Source: Vibrio parahaemolyticus
GTDB taxonomy: Bacteria; Pseudomonadota; Gammaproteobacteria; Enterobacterales; Vibrionaceae
Length of the DNA stretch: 64,000 nt
Direction: 5' to 3'
NCBI RefSeq assembly: GCF_900460535.1
Contig: NZ_UHIL01000001.1
Location: 62,001 to 126,000 of the forward strand
In this document: piece by piece, positions 1 through 8,645 of the stretch
Numbering within the stretch: the first letter of the stretch is position 1
Layout: every line of letters begins with the position of its first letter
The notes under the pieces: generated by a model
The model's input: only the letters and a program-made list of their open reading frames with translations
The model's database searches: none
Told to the model about the DNA's origin: nothing
Position numbers and translations under genes: made by a program

Positions 1-857
1 TTAGAATACTCAAGTGACAAATCTGCACCTACGTATTCCACTTCACCCGTTTTCTTTTCGTGCTTATCTACTGTTCCCCACCCAGGATTGCCATAACTGC
101 TGTTGTCATAGTCGTATTCGTTGCTGTATGTACTAAAGCCTACGTAACCAGAAAAATTATCAGAAAAGTTTTGCTGGTAACCTAATTTAAGGTTCAACGT
201 TTCAAATCCGTGCTCATCGCCATCATTCAAACCCGGTAAAGGTTTAACGTTAAAACCATCCGTTTTCTCGTAACCTAATACCCCTTTGATGTGCTTACCT
301 TCACCAACAGGTTTAGATACGGCAAACGTGCCTTTTTTATGATTGTTGGAGCCATAACCCGCCGACACTCGGCTTGCATCATCATCAATATTTGCACGAG
401 TAATAATGTTGATTACGCCGGAAATCGCCTCTGAGCCATAGATAGATGCGCGTGCGCCGCGAATGTAGTCGATACGTTCAATAGAGTTGATTGGAAATTG
501 GTTGAAATCGATACCGCCCATGATTGCGCGAGGCATACGTACACCATCAACCAAAACCAACACTTGGGTGGCACTGCCACCGCGAACAAAAATCGATGCG
601 CTTTGGCCACGGCCACCATACTGAGCAACCTCAATACTAGGCAAAGTACGGAACACATCAAACAAACTGTCGGCTTGCTGACGGCGAATATCTTCTTTCG
701 TTACTGTCACGGTTTGAGCTAGAACAGCCCCATCGATTTGCTTGAATCGATTCGCAGTAACAACGATGGTTTCGTCAACAGAAACTTCTTGGGCCTGTAG
801 ATAAGAGACAGGTGAAAGCAGCGATGCCAGGGTGATCGCCAATGCGGATTTTTTCAT
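1..857 (-). CDS. btuB: TonB-dependent vitamin B12 receptor BtuB (3' end cut by window)
   Basis: Outer-membrane receptor that imports cobalamin using TonB energy. The visible 285 residues begin with a signal peptide ([14 protein letters not shown], cleavage after about residue 22), followed by a TonB box (ETIVVTA) and the plug domain with motifs such as [11 protein letters not shown] and [13 protein letters not shown]. The first barrel strands follow. The remaining part of the roughly 600-residue barrel lies beyond the left edge, so the gene is partial, not broken. A cobalamin riboswitch lies directly upstream, and trmA is divergent, as next to E. coli btuB. Start: ATG at 855-857 preceded by an AGGACAAT ribosome site. 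Confidence 0.95.
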   Translation of the reverse strand, partial: MKKSALAITLASLLSPVSYLQAQEVSVDETIVVTANRFKQIDGAVLAQTVTVTKEDIRRQQADSLFDVFRTLPSIEVAQYGGRGQSASIFVRGGSATQVLVLVDGVRMPRAIMGGIDFNQFPINSIERIDYIRGARASIYGSEAISGVINIITRANIDDDASRVSAGYGSNNHKKGTFAVSKPVGEGKHIKGVLGYEKTDGFNVKPLPGLNDGDEHGFETLNLKLGYQQNFSDNFSGYVGFSTYSNEYDYDNSSYGNPGWGTVDKHEKKTGEVEYVGADLSLEYS

Positions 858-884
858 TATATTGTCCTAAATCGCGTAATTCCT

Positions 885-1105
885 TCCGAGCCCTGCCTCC
901 TTAGGCAGTCCAGTGCTATGGCTCAGTTGCTGGCAGGTATTCGGACTGAAGAGCGAGGTTTACACCACCTAGTTGCTCGACTTCCCACATAAACTAATGC
1001 AGTGTCGTGATGAGCGTTCGTTCTCTTTTACCGCTGCGCGTCAGTTCTGGGTTTTCACCAGATTCCCATTTCAGCCATCTAGATTGCTAGATGACACCAG
1101 CTTGA
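885..1105 (-). promoter_or_regulatory. Cobalamin (B12) riboswitch in the btuB leader
   Basis: On the minus strand the conserved B12 box (AGTCCGAATACCTGCC) is at about 932-948. Upstream of it are the core pieces GGGAATCTGGTGAAAACCC and the region around ACGCGCAGCGG. These are hallmark elements of the cobalamin riboswitch family. Nearer btuB, a small hairpin (CTGCC/GGCAG around 893-908) may belong to the expression platform. Binding of adenosylcobalamin is expected to switch btuB expression off. Confidence 0.92.
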
Positions 1106-1300
1106 GGCAAATATTATTCAGCTATTGATTATTTGTCCAGCCAATATTGCCCATAGAAATTGTAACGTTTTGATTAATTTTGCTTTCTCCTCAACCTGTA
1201 CGCACTATCTTTAAATCAATTCCCGTACAAAACTGGACATACTGTTGAGATTGAATAAAATCTGCGCTCTTAAATTGAATGCACCATAAAAGGTAAGATC

Positions 1301-2410
1301 ATGGCTACTCTTGATGTAAATCCACAACGCTACCAAGAACAACTGGCTGAAAAAGTCGAACGTCTCACGGATATGTTCGCGCCATACAACGTGCCAGAAC
1401 TGGAAGTGTTTGAATCACCAGAGCAGCATTACCGCATGCGTGCTGAGTTCCGTGTTTGGCATGAAGGCGAAGATCTTTACTACATCATGTTCAACCAAGA
1501 AACTCGTGAGAAATACCGAGTTGACCAATTCCCTGCAGCAAGCCGTCTGATCAACGACCTGATGCCGCTATTGGTTGAAGCGATGAAAGACAACGACTCA
1601 CTACGTCGTAAACTGTTCCAGGTGGATTTCCTATCGACGCTAAGTGGTGAGATTCTGGTTTCACTCCTTTACCATCGCCAACTTGATGAAGAGTGGATTG
1701 AAAACGCGAAAGCCCTTAAACAGCGTTTAAATGATGAAGGCTTTAACCTAAACATCATTGGTCGCGCTCGTAAGATGAAGATTGTCCTAGACCGCGACTA
1801 CGTGATCGAGAAGCTCGATGTAAATGGTCAGAGCTACATCTACCAACAAGTAGAGAACAGCTTCACTCAGCCGAACGGCAAAGTCGCAGAGAAGATGTTG
1901 GAATGGGCGGTCGACTGCACCCAAGAAAGCACTGGCGACCTACTAGAACTTTACTGTGGTAACGGTAACTTCTCGCTGGCCTTGGCACAGAATTTCGACC
2001 GCGTCCTAGCAACTGAGCTAGCCAAACCATCGGTTGTATCTGCACAGTACAACATCGCCGCCAATAAGATTGATAACGTACAAATCTTACGTCTATCAGC
2101 AGAGGAATTTACTCAAGCGATCGAAGGTAAGCGTGAATTCCGTCGTCTACAAGATGCAGGCGTGGATCTGAAGAGCTACAACTGCAATACGATTTTTGTC
2201 GATCCACCACGCTCTGGTATGGATGTCGACACTTGTAAAATGGTGCAAGGTTACGAGCGCATCATGTACATCTCTTGTAACCCTGAGACTCTAAAAGAGA
2301 ACTTGGACATTCTATGCGAAACACACCACGTAACGCGTTTTGCTCTGTTTGACCAATTCCCTTATACCCACCATATGGAAGCGGGCGTGCTATTGGAACG
2401 CAAAGCGTAA
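1301..2410 (+). CDS. trmA: tRNA (uracil-5-)-methyltransferase TrmA
   Basis: Makes 5-methyluridine at position 54 of tRNA with S-adenosylmethionine. The protein has 369 residues, the usual length. The C-terminal Rossmann domain shows [15 protein letters not shown] (SAM binding), VDPPRSGMD, the nucleophile Cys326 in YISCNPETL, and the general base Glu360 in HHMEAG. It starts at an ATG with AAGGTAAG upstream, and a Rho-independent terminator follows. It is divergent from btuB and convergent with yijD, the same local order as in E. coli. Confidence 0.97.
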   Translation: MATLDVNPQRYQEQLAEKVERLTDMFAPYNVPELEVFESPEQHYRMRAEFRVWHEGEDLYYIMFNQETREKYRVDQFPAASRLINDLMPLLVEAMKDNDSLRRKLFQVDFLSTLSGEILVSLLYHRQLDEEWIENAKALKQRLNDEGFNLNIIGRARKMKIVLDRDYVIEKLDVNGQSYIYQQVENSFTQPNGKVAEKMLEWAVDCTQESTGDLLELYCGNGNFSLALAQNFDRVLATELAKPSVVSAQYNIAANKIDNVQILRLSAEEFTQAIEGKREFRRLQDAGVDLKSYNCNTIFVDPPRSGMDVDTCKMVQGYERIMYISCNPETLKENLDILCETHHVTRFALFDQFPYTHHMEAGVLLERKA

Positions 2411-2428
2411 CCCACGGCGTCAAATACA

Positions 2429-2459
2429 AAAAAGCGAGCTCAATGGCTCGCTTTTTTTG
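2429..2459 (+). terminator. Rho-independent terminator of trmA
   Basis: Stem AGCGAGC/GCTCGCT around a 6-nt loop followed by seven T residues, just after the trmA stop and before the convergent yijD stop. Confidence 0.85.
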
Positions 2460-2476
2460 TATTTGATTCGTTTTGC

Positions 2477-2842
2477 TTATTCCGCAGAAGTCTTCTTGCT
2501 GACAAACCCTAGCTTCTTACCAATCCATGCGAGTAAGATCATTGAAACCATGATCGCAAAGAAGTTTGAGCCTGCTTCTGGGTATTGCGCTTTAATAAAC
2601 GCAGAGTGACCAAACGCACCTACGAAGAAACACGCCAAGCCCACTAACGGAATATCTTCCGATACCGGGTTGTTTAAGTACTCTTGATAAAGAGCTTGTA
2701 CAGCCAGTACGAGTGCAATCAGTGGGAAGATTGAGAAAGACACTTCACTCATGGTCAACCACGACAACAAAGCATCACCACACATACCTGCAACCAGTGC
2801 CAAAATCAGCGTTTTCTTTTCAGATTTATTTCCATTCGACAT
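2477..2842 (-). CDS. yijD: YijD family inner-membrane protein (DUF1422)
   Basis: A 121-residue integral membrane protein with about four hydrophobic segments (near residues 11-30, 36-52, 65-85 and 92-108). It is the equivalent of E. coli YijD, whose function is not established. Its start codon overlaps the fabR stop codon by one base (TAATG), so the two are translationally coupled and co-transcribed. The conserved pairing with the fatty-acid regulator fabR suggests, but does not show, a membrane-lipid connection. Confidence 0.9.
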   Translation of the reverse strand: MSNGNKSEKKTLILALVAGMCGDALLSWLTMSEVSFSIFPLIALVLAVQALYQEYLNNPVSEDIPLVGLACFFVGAFGHSAFIKAQYPEAGSNFFAIMVSMILLAWIGKKLGFVSKKTSAE

Positions 2843-3474
2843 TATTCTATCCCGCCTTTTAATCGGTTACGTTCACGTTCTTTGCGATACCAATAGGCCC
2901 CTTTGGCTATCATTCGCAATTGCATGATCAATCGCTCGGCGAGTTCATCGCGCTCACGTCGATCTAAATCTAAAGCTTCAGCACCCGAACTAAAGACCAA
3001 AGTCACCGACGCCTCTGCTTGAGTATACGCCTCTTCTCTGGTCATACCGGTGCTCATTAAATACTCGGTTAATTCTGCCGCAAAATGCTGGATTTCTCGA
3101 GCGACGGCAGTACGAAATTCAGAAGAAGTGCCAGAGCGCTCACGCAATAATAAGCGGAATACGTTAGGGCTACTTTCAATGAATTCCATAAAGGTTTCAA
3201 CCGAAGTTCGAATCACACTGCCTTCTTTGACAATACGTTGACGTGCCTGACGCATCAGTTGACGTAATAGTAAACCGCCTTCATCAACCATTGTTAAGCC
3301 TAGCTCATCCATGTCTTTGAAGTGACGATAAAAAGAAGTGGGTGCAATTCCTGCCTCTCGGGCAACTTCTCGCAAGCTGAGACTGGAAAAGCTGCGATCC
3401 GCACTTAATTGACTAAATGCCGCATCGATCAGTGATCGACGTGTCTTCTCTTTTTGTTGTGCGCGGATTCCCAT
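2842..3474 (-). CDS. fabR: TetR-type repressor FabR of unsaturated fatty-acid synthesis
   Basis: TetR/AcrR-family regulator that in E. coli represses fabB and fabA according to the saturation of acyl thioesters. The helix-turn-helix lies at about residues 27-50 ([21 protein letters not shown]), and the C-terminal ligand domain contains [11 protein letters not shown], nearly identical to E. coli FabR. I chose the ATG at 3472-3474 ([13 protein letters not shown], 210 residues) because it aligns with the E. coli N terminus. An ATG nine bases earlier and a longer upstream frame also exist. It forms an operon with yijD and is divergent from sthA. Confidence 0.93.
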   Translation of the reverse strand: MGIRAQQKEKTRRSLIDAAFSQLSADRSFSSLSLREVAREAGIAPTSFYRHFKDMDELGLTMVDEGGLLLRQLMRQARQRIVKEGSVIRTSVETFMEFIESSPNVFRLLLRERSGTSSEFRTAVAREIQHFAAELTEYLMSTGMTREEAYTQAEASVTLVFSSGAEALDLDRRERDELAERLIMQLRMIAKGAYWYRKERERNRLKGGIE

Positions 3475-3775
3475 CGATTTCATTCTTAACTTGCTCTTTT
3501 CTGTAGGGTACAAGAGCTTCAATATAACGCAATTCACCCCTACGGAGAAAGATATGTTGCCTCACCCGAGGTAAGCGGCGAGAACGTTACTATTGGCATG
3601 CATCTAATTGCAATGTTCTCGAGTCAATTTATAGACATACAACATACCAATTCATCCTTTTGTTCGATTCTGCGTGATCACTTCCACTCTCTCGCAGCCA
3701 TTACGTGTACGTATAGAGCAAATGAGTTAAAATCGCGCTAAAGCAATGTTAAGCAAATATAACAAGGAAGGCATC
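3475..3775. promoter_or_regulatory. fabR/sthA divergent intergenic region
   Basis: About 300 bases holding both promoters. The only structure I see is an interrupted inverted repeat, GAGAAC at 3580-3585 and GTTCTC at 3615-3620, with further partial symmetry inside. It could be an operator, but I cannot assign a regulator. No short gene with a convincing ribosome site was found here. Confidence 0.4.
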
Positions 3776-5176
3776 ATGGCGCATGTTAATCACTATGACG
3801 TGATCGTAATTGGTAGTGGCCCTGGCGGAGAAGGGGCTGCAATGGGGTTAACCAAAGCGGGACTGAATGTTGCCATCGTCGAGAAAGAAAGCAGTGTGGG
3901 CGGTGGCTGTACGCACTGGGGAACCATTCCATCGAAAGCGCTGCGCCATGCAGTAAGCCGTATCATCGAATTCAATAGCAACCCACTATTTTGCAGAAAC
4001 AACACCAGCCTTCATGCAACATTTTCTGACATTTTAGGCCATGCGAAAACGGTTATCGATAAACAGACTCGCCTTCGTCAGGGGTTTTACGACCGCAATG
4101 ACTGCACGCTGCTGTTCGGTACTGCACGTTTTATCGATACGCACTCTATCGCGGTAATGCAAAATGACGGTACGGAAGAAACCTACTCGGCCGATAAATT
4201 TGTCATCGCGACGGGCTCTCGTCCTTACCGACCAAACGATGTCGACTTCTTGCATGAACGAATCTACGACAGTGACTCTATCCTGAGCCTGAAACACGAC
4301 CCTCGTCATATCATCATTTATGGTGCAGGCGTTATCGGTTGTGAGTACGCCTCTATCTTCCGCGGACTTGGTGTGAAAACCGACCTGATCAATACCCGAG
4401 ATCGTTTGTTGGAGTTCTTGGATAACGAAGTGTCTGATGCACTGTCTTACCACTTCTGGAACAGCGGCGTTGTCATTCGTAACGACGAAACCTACGAGAA
4501 AATCGAAGGCACAGAAGATGGCGTCATAATTCACCTGCAGTCAGGCAAGAAAATGCGCGCCGATTGTTTGCTGTATGCGAACGGCAGAACCGGTAACACC
4601 GACAAACTCAGTTTGGATGTCGTCGGTCTAGAATCGGATTCTCGCGGCCAGCTTAAAGTGAACCGCAACTACCAAACGGCGGTTGAGCACATTTACGCAG
4701 TAGGTGATGTGATTGGTTACCCTAGCCTTGCAAGCGCAGCCTACGACCAAGGACGCTTTGTCGCACAAGCGATCACCAAAGGTCAGGCAGAAAACTATCT
4801 GATTGAAGACATCCCAACAGGCATCTACACCATTCCAGAAATCAGCTCTGTTGGTAAAACAGAACAAGAACTGACGGCAGCGAAAGTGCCTTATGAAGTT
4901 GGCCGCTCTTCATTCAAACATCTGGCCCGTGCGCAAATTGCAGGCAAAGATATCGGCAGTTTGAAAATTTTGTTCCATCGTGAAACCAAGGAAATTCTCG
5001 GCATTCACTGCTTTGGTGAACGTGCAGCGGAAATCATCCACATTGGTCAAGCCATCATGGAACAAAAAGGCCAAGCCAATACGATTGAATATTTCGTGAA
5101 TACTACCTTCAACTACCCGACCATGGCCGAAGCCTATCGTGTAGCGGCATTGAATGGGTTGAACCGATTGTTCTAG
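3776..5176 (+). CDS. sthA: Soluble pyridine nucleotide transhydrogenase SthA
   Basis: Cytosolic FAD enzyme that transfers electrons between NADPH and NAD+. It is 466 residues long, as in E. coli. The FAD fold is at the N terminus ([14 protein letters not shown]), followed by [14 protein letters not shown], the NAD(P) fold ([14 protein letters not shown]), the second FAD contact ([13 protein letters not shown]) and the dimerisation domain with [14 protein letters not shown]. As in other SthA proteins, the CxxxxC redox pair of related disulfide reductases is incomplete. The ATG at 3776 follows AAGGAAGG. An ATG 30 bases upstream adds ten unconserved residues and was not used. Confidence 0.97.
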   Translation: MAHVNHYDVIVIGSGPGGEGAAMGLTKAGLNVAIVEKESSVGGGCTHWGTIPSKALRHAVSRIIEFNSNPLFCRNNTSLHATFSDILGHAKTVIDKQTRLRQGFYDRNDCTLLFGTARFIDTHSIAVMQNDGTEETYSADKFVIATGSRPYRPNDVDFLHERIYDSDSILSLKHDPRHIIIYGAGVIGCEYASIFRGLGVKTDLINTRDRLLEFLDNEVSDALSYHFWNSGVVIRNDETYEKIEGTEDGVIIHLQSGKKMRADCLLYANGRTGNTDKLSLDVVGLESDSRGQLKVNRNYQTAVEHIYAVGDVIGYPSLASAAYDQGRFVAQAITKGQAENYLIEDIPTGIYTIPEISSVGKTEQELTAAKVPYEVGRSSFKHLARAQIAGKDIGSLKILFHRETKEILGIHCFGERAAEIIHIGQAIMEQKGQANTIEYFVNTTFNYPTMAEAYRVAALNGLNRLF

Positions 5177-5237
5177 TAGCCATACAATGCTGAGATAATG
5201 AGGTTAAATGAGTATTTGGGTTGCCATGATCCAAATG

Positions 5238-5270
5238 CAAAAACAGCAGGTTTTCGACCTGCTGTTTTTA
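5238..5270. terminator. Bidirectional terminator between sthA and dinF
   Basis: Stem AAACAGCAGGT/ACCTGCTGTTT with a 5-nt loop, an A run on the left and a T run on the right. It can therefore stop sthA and the convergent dinF unit. Confidence 0.85.
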
Positions 5271-5271
5271 T

Positions 5272-6615
5272 TTACGCGAGGAACGTTCCTTTACGCCATT
5301 GATAGAAGAATATCGCCCCAAGACCAAACCCTCGCATTGCCATAAAGCTGGTCATCGCAAACCACAGTGCATGGTTTTGCCAGCCAGAGAACAAAAAGAA
5401 GATTACGAAGAAACAGCAAGTCGCCACGAACATACTGTTCCGCATATCTTTACCTTTGGTGGCACCAACAAAAATGCCATCGAATAAGAAACACCACATG
5501 GATGCCAACGGCATCACCACCAGCCAAGGTAGATAGATCGCTGCTTGCTGCTGCACAATCGCAATAGAAGTGATCATGGCGATCAAATTCGCTCCCGCCA
5601 AGCCAAATACCGCAGTAAGCCCTAAGCAGATGATCAGACTCCAAAAGAATGTCCCGATCAGAGAATCACTAAGCTGAGCTCGGTCTTTCGCGCCAATCGC
5701 TTTCCCCACCATCGCTTCCATCGCGTAGGCAAAACCATCCATGCCGTAGGAAATCATCATCAAGAAGCTCATCAACACAGCGTTTGCCGCGACAACATCA
5801 TCACCAAAGCTCGCGCCCTGAAACGTCATAAAGCTAAACGCAGCTTGCAAACATAATGAACGAAGAAAGATATCGCGATTGAGTTTCACAAATCGCCCTA
5901 GCCCATGCTGAGTGTCAGCAAGTAATTGCTTGGGTGACGGCAACTGACGTACTTGCCATGTCTTCCACACGCAGACCAAACCAAACGCCATGCCTGAGTA
6001 ATCAGCAATCACGGATGCAAGCGCAGCACCTTCAACTTTCCAACCTAAGCCCATCACAAATAACAAATCGAGAGCGATGTTGGTGACATTGGTGATGATC
6101 ACCATCCACATAGGCGCTTTGGAGTTTTGCGTGCCGAGCAGCCAGCCCAACAACACAAAGTTCATTAGAGCTGCGGGGGCACTCCACACACGGATAGAGA
6201 AATATTGCATGCCGTAGTGCTTCACTTCGGCACTGGCATCACTCCAGCCAAAAATCAGATCAGCAAGTGGGTTATGGGCTATGAGGAACACCAAAGCAAA
6301 CAGCAAAGCCATGAATGAGCCTTGCATAAACACCAAGGCAAGTTGCTTTCGGTCTTCACCGCCATAGGACTGCGCCGCTAGGCCAGTCGTCGACATGCGT
6401 AAGAAGCCAAGCAGCCAGAACGTTACGCTGATCATAGTGCTGCCCAGCGCAACGCCGCCCAAATACCACGCGTGCTCTAGGTGGCCAATCACCGCCGCAT
6501 CGACTAAGCCTAATAGTGGAACGGTAATATTCGACAACACCATAGGTATAGCTAAAGCTAAGACTTGACGATGTACTTGGGGATTCGATAAAGGAGAGAA
6601 AATAGAGTTTGTCAC
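5272..6615 (-). CDS. dinF: MATE-family efflux transporter, DinF type
   Basis: Multidrug and toxic-compound extrusion carrier with twelve predicted membrane helices, 447 residues. Typical features are the start of helix 1 (LALAIPMVLSNITVPLLGLVDAAVIG) and the internal repeat in the second half (MEAMVGKAIGAKD). In E. coli dinF lies directly behind lexA and is SOS-induced; here a methyltransferase gene separates them. I chose the GTG at 6613-6615 because a GAGGTG ribosome site lies a few bases upstream. An ATG at 6690 would overlap the preceding gene and lacks such a site. Substrates are unknown. Confidence 0.88.
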   Translation of the reverse strand: MTNSIFSPLSNPQVHRQVLALAIPMVLSNITVPLLGLVDAAVIGHLEHAWYLGGVALGSTMISVTFWLLGFLRMSTTGLAAQSYGGEDRKQLALVFMQGSFMALLFALVFLIAHNPLADLIFGWSDASAEVKHYGMQYFSIRVWSAPAALMNFVLLGWLLGTQNSKAPMWMVIITNVTNIALDLLFVMGLGWKVEGAALASVIADYSGMAFGLVCVWKTWQVRQLPSPKQLLADTQHGLGRFVKLNRDIFLRSLCLQAAFSFMTFQGASFGDDVVAANAVLMSFLMMISYGMDGFAYAMEAMVGKAIGAKDRAQLSDSLIGTFFWSLIICLGLTAVFGLAGANLIAMITSIAIVQQQAAIYLPWLVVMPLASMWCFLFDGIFVGATKGKDMRNSMFVATCCFFVIFFLFSGWQNHALWFAMTSFMAMRGFGLGAIFFYQWRKGTFLA

Positions 6616-6670
6616 AGGCACCTCGTTGTTTAGATCGACGAGTGTACCTGAGTGCTTAATGACTAGCCAA

Positions 6671-7465
6671 TTACCACTTGATGTGAACAAGCACTGGCGT
6701 GAGACGGTGCTTTAGCATTGGAATTTTATTGAGCCAGCGTTGCCAAGCTTTCCATCGTGAACAGAATCGGTCGAATGGCGAGAACGCTTTCACCCATTGT
6801 GCCCACGGCAGCCATCTCAGAACTTGTTCCGCCGGTGCCTCAAATCCATGGGCATAGTAATCCGAACCAAGCTTTTGCCCCCACTTGCTTTCTGTTAAGT
6901 CTCCAGCGAGTACCATACAAACCTCAGCTGAGACAAAATGGCGACCTAAGTTTTGAATAAACCGCGCAACATGTCGCTCAGAGCAATCCAACAATGCCAT
7001 TTCGCACAGAATCAATACGGGTGATTTATCTGGAATGGTCAGAGATTCGAGCCACGACATGTCTTCCACACTCCCACTGCGATGTTCGTAGCGTTCGTTT
7101 TTATGAAATAGACGCTGACGCCAAACTAGATTCTCCGTAACATCCAATTCAATCCAGTGACAGCGGCCGTTATCCAAACGGTAAAAACGGGTATCGAGTC
7201 CAGCTCCAACATTGATGATCCAAGCGTCCGGATTTTGCTGCAAAAACTGCGTTACCTGTTGGTCGCACAGTTGAGTCAACGTCACATGTAGCAGCTGCTT
7301 TTGCGCGACATCACCACTTAAACAATCAGGTGCCATCTTGCAGCTTAGACAAGCTTTCGCCGCAATGGGGTCATACACCAAACCATTGTCGACCATGCTT
7401 TCACGGCTGCGTAATAGCAAAGGTTTCAATAGATGATTAGGAACTTGATGTTTTGACTTAGACAT
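6671..7465 (-). CDS. Class I SAM methyltransferase, leucine carboxyl/TcmP-like O-methyltransferase family
   Basis: A 264-residue protein with the family signature INVGAGLDTRFYRL (SAM binding, about residues 83-97), followed by HWIELDV with the acidic ribose-binding end of strand 2, and VLILCEMALLDC. This is typical of the PF04072 group of small-molecule or carboxyl O-methyltransferases; the substrate is unknown. The N-terminal CLSCKMAPDC cluster of cysteines is unusual and could bind metal. The ATG at 7463-7465 has AGGA upstream. A Fur-box-like palindrome lies 44 bases upstream, suggesting iron control, and dinF follows 55 bases downstream. Confidence 0.8.
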   Translation of the reverse strand: MSKSKHQVPNHLLKPLLLRSRESMVDNGLVYDPIAAKACLSCKMAPDCLSGDVAQKQLLHVTLTQLCDQQVTQFLQQNPDAWIINVGAGLDTRFYRLDNGRCHWIELDVTENLVWRQRLFHKNERYEHRSGSVEDMSWLESLTIPDKSPVLILCEMALLDCSERHVARFIQNLGRHFVSAEVCMVLAGDLTESKWGQKLGSDYYAHGFEAPAEQVLRWLPWAQWVKAFSPFDRFCSRWKAWQRWLNKIPMLKHRLTPVLVHIKW

Positions 7466-7508
7466 GGGCATTTCCTGCGCCAGTGAGAAAGAGTGGACAC
7501 TGGAAAGA

Positions 7509-7535
7509 TGATAATGAATATCAATTACATTATCA
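7509..7535 (-). promoter_or_regulatory. Candidate Fur box upstream of the methyltransferase-dinF unit
   Basis: Perfect inverted repeat TGATAAT/ATTATCA with 13 bases between the arms. The central 19 bases (7513-7531) closely match the 7-1-7 Fur pattern (AATGA...TCATT type). It is in promoter position for the leftward methyltransferase gene. Confidence 0.65.
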
Positions 7536-7619
7536 AGCACAGAGAGAGCCGACAAGAATATGAGAAATAAACTGCGAGCAGGAAATCAAAGCGGATGAGA
7601 AAAAAGTGCTAAGACAAAT

Positions 7620-7651
7620 AGGCAACAGCCCAGCGAAACTGGGCTGTTGCG
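7620..7651 (-). terminator. Hairpin after lexA
   Basis: Long GC-rich stem GCAACAGCCCAG/CTGGGCTGTTGC with a 5-nt loop right after the lexA stop. The downstream T tract is weak, so termination may be partial, but the hairpin separates lexA from the methyltransferase unit. Confidence 0.65.
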
Positions 7652-7657
7652 ATAAAC

Positions 7658-8278
7658 TTACATCCAATCGGTATTGCGAATAATACCAACGGCTAAGCCT
7701 TCAATAGTCAGATGCTGAGACGTTAAGTCCACTTGAATCGGTGCAAACTCTTCATTCTCTGCATGCAATAAAACGGTTGAACCTTTACGCTCCAAGCGCT
7801 TGACGGTCACATCGTCATCAACACGAGCAACGACAACCTGACCATCGCGAACATCTTGTGTTTTGTGCACAGCAAGCAAATCACCGTCCATGATACCGAT
7901 GTCTTTCATACTTTCGCCGTTTACACGAAGTAAGAAATCCGCTTGCGGCTTGAACATCGCAGGGTCAACTTGGTAGTGCGCTTCTACGTGCTCTTGAGCC
8001 AGAATCGGCTCACCCGCAGCGACTTGACCAATCAGAGGCAAGCCCTGTTCGTCATTGGCCGCATCTTCAAGCAGGATTCTGATCCCACGCGATGCGCCCG
8101 GAATAATTTCAATGGCTTGCTTACGAGCAAGCGCTTTTAGGTGTTCCTCTGCGGCATTCGCAGAGCGGAAGCCAAGCTCACGCGCAATCTCTGCACGAGT
8201 TGGTGGCATTCCGGTGTCATCGATTTTGCTTTTAATCAAATCGAAGACTTGTTGTTGGCGTGGCGTTAACGGCTTCAT
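7658..8278 (-). CDS. lexA: SOS repressor LexA
   Basis: Repressor of DNA-damage genes that cleaves itself when RecA is activated. It has 206 residues. The winged-helix DNA-binding domain is residues 1-70 ([20 protein letters not shown] is the recognition region). The cleavage site is Ala88-Gly89 in QVAAGEP, and the catalytic dyad is Ser123 (GESMKD) and Lys160 (VTVKRL), each four residues later than in E. coli. Two SOS boxes overlap its own promoter, giving autoregulation. plsB is divergent, as in E. coli. Confidence 0.98.
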   Translation of the reverse strand: MKPLTPRQQQVFDLIKSKIDDTGMPPTRAEIARELGFRSANAAEEHLKALARKQAIEIIPGASRGIRILLEDAANDEQGLPLIGQVAAGEPILAQEHVEAHYQVDPAMFKPQADFLLRVNGESMKDIGIMDGDLLAVHKTQDVRDGQVVVARVDDDVTVKRLERKGSTVLLHAENEEFAPIQVDLTSQHLTIEGLAVGIIRNTDWM

Positions 8279-8285
8279 GTCTCAC

Positions 8286-8301
8286 CTGTCTTTTTATACA
8301 G
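8286..8301 (-). promoter_or_regulatory. SOS box (LexA operator) 2
   Basis: On the minus strand CTGTATAAAAAGACAG, matching the CTG-N10-CAG LexA operator pattern; it is the box closer to the lexA start codon. Confidence 0.85.
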
Positions 8302-8305
8302 TTAA

Positions 8306-8321
8306 CTGTGAGTATATCCAG
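8306..8321 (-). promoter_or_regulatory. SOS box (LexA operator) 1
   Basis: On the minus strand CTGGATATACTCACAG, CTG-N10-CAG. Together with the neighbouring box it forms the tandem operator found at lexA in E. coli. Confidence 0.9.
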
Positions 8322-8645
8322 TAAATGGTCAAATGGAAACCCAATTGGTTGTTTTTTAATTTATTTGCTGCGCTTTCTGAACTTGCCCACAAACTGTGGC
8401 GCAAAACGCGTTTAAAACACCGTACCTGAAGTTAATCAAAGTAAAGCAACAACTTAGGAGTTCGACTAATTTCCACTCAATAAAATTAAAAGGTTTGACC
8501 AGTTTCTGGTATCCTTGCTGCGCTTAAAATTTATTGCCTAGGCTTATTTCTATTGCCGTACTCATTTCTTTGCCAAGAAGTTGAACCACGCGGACACAGA
8601 ACTAAGGTTGGGCCTGTTTGAATACCTATTGAGGCTGTGAACTTT
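8322..8645. other. lexA/plsB divergent intergenic region
   Basis: Apart from the two SOS boxes at its left edge, this AT-rich stretch shows only presumed promoter and leader sequence for plsB. I see no small gene, repeat or RNA gene in it. Confidence 0.5.

Noticed and set aside
1..857. Truncated btuB as a pseudogene
   Set aside because: The frame is open to the window edge; the truncation is from the window only.
3475..3537. Longer N terminus for FabR
   Set aside because: The extra 21 residues have no counterpart in E. coli FabR, which begins at the [12 protein letters not shown] position.
4034..4534. 166-residue minus-strand frame
   Set aside because: Shadow of sthA, whose protein matches E. 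coli SthA throughout.
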